From assembly GCA_036747295.1 (NCBI GenBank), contig DAIOCN010000020.1:1-44460 (forward strand): DNA of 44,460 nucleotides. The letters run 5' to 3'. The notes beneath the pieces are model-generated. The model did not search any database. It saw only the letters and a list, made by a program, of their open reading frames with translations, and had not been told where the DNA came from. How positions within the stretch are numbered: position 1 is the stretch's first letter; every line of letters begins with the position of its first letter. Of this stretch, positions 44,189 through 44,460 are shown piece by piece. Origin of the DNA: UBA4736 sp002404015 (GTDB lineage Bacteria > Chloroflexota > Dormibacteria > Dormibacterales > Dormibacteraceae). Both the position numbers and the translations under genes were made by a program.

Positions 44189-44384
44189 TCAACGGCCGCT
44201 CAGCCTCTCGACGACCGGCGCCATCACCTCGGCGTAGGCCTCCGGCGCGGACCAGTAGGAGACGCCGAGGCGCTCCCGGCGCCGTTCGAGTGGGCGCACA
44301 TCTCGTCGGTGTCGCCCCCCAGCACCGCAGTCGAGCCGACCGCCCGCAGCTCGGCGAAGTTCAAGCCCATCGCGTGACAAAAGC
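44189..44384 (-). pseudogene. Frameshifted C-terminal fragment of an LLM-type oxidoreductase
   Basis: On the minus strand, the last codons give ERRRERLGVSYWSAPEAYAEV-MAPVVERLSGR and a TGA at 44191-44189, which is like the C-terminus of F420-dependent luciferase-like (LLM) oxidoreductases. The expected preceding sequence (GLNFAELRAVGSTAVLGGDTDEMCAH) is present in a different frame from about 44367; one missing base near 44310 would join the two. No complete gene is seen upstream of it. It is a degraded remnant or a base error; identification rests on about 60 residues. Confidence 0.5.
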
Positions 44385-44460
44385 GCCGCCCGCGCAATCC
44401 TGGATTCCCTCCCCCCTGTCCTGTCCCGAATCCACCGAAGGTGGAGTGAGATAGGGGGCT
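44385..44460. other. Right end, no gene recognised
   Basis: No convincing coding sequence. A small hairpin TCCACC-GAA-GGTGGA lies at about 44431-44445. A pyrimidine-rich stretch (CCCTCCCCCCTGTCC) precedes it. Confidence 0.4.

Overview
This is a high-GC bacterial chromosome segment that is mostly housekeeping genes. The order tig-clpP-clpX-valS, then mreBCD-mrdA-rodA-rplU-rpmA-obgE-nadD-rsfS, together with a SufR-type repressor beside sufC-sufB, an HspR-like MerR protein, a CGNR zinc-finger protein and a PucR regulator, points to an Actinobacteria-like or Chloroflexota/Dormibacterota-like lineage. That placement is inference from gene order and style. No rRNA or tRNA gene was recognised.

Layout: 1-2218 (minus) holds the start of sufB, then sufC and a SufR-like repressor, facing an MFS transporter across a shared 26-bp palindrome. 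2242-7576 (plus) carries that transporter, a coiled-coil protein, a BON-domain membrane protein, a methyltransferase and a class A penicillin-binding protein. 7619-11126 is the Clp block: trigger factor, ClpP, a free-standing ClpX-type zinc finger, ClpX. A RidA protein and an SDR diverge at 11155-12383. valS (12702-15263) follows a 318-base structured gap with a possible small valine-containing ORF. 15290-19569 is a four-gene block of degenerate complex-I/hydrogenase-4-like membrane proteins without soluble partners. 19675-25066 is the rod-shape and septum-independent wall operon, followed by ribosomal proteins L21 and L27, ObgE, NadD and RsfS (to 28151). A single-domain response regulator and an HspR-like regulator follow. 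A short terminated transcript (about 29059-29139) precedes a glycosyltransferase and two Gfo/Idh oxidoreductases, one fused to a ThuA-like domain. A MITE-like element (32802-32988) separates these from a second MFS transporter. The minus strand then has an L,D-transpeptidase, a CGNR protein, a glutamate synthase large chain and a PucR regulator (34219-42360). The right end has a tiny zinc-ribbon gene, what reads as a classical leucine attenuator, a 55-residue ORF, a DpgC-like enzyme and a frameshifted oxidoreductase remnant.

A window-wide pattern is that most first genes of transcription units have a TANNNT-like -10 box ending 6-7 bases (sometimes 8-10) before an ATG/GTG/TTG and no Shine-Dalgarno, so leaderless mRNAs look like the default. 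I used this to choose several starts. Downstream operon genes instead use overlapping stop/start codons (ATGA, GTGA, TTGA, and apparently CTGA). The most interesting items are the degenerate membrane complex, the leucine attenuator before a DpgC-like gene, the short RNA that displays a 16S-tail-like CCTCCTTTCT loop, and the extra ClpX-type zinc finger between clpP and clpX.
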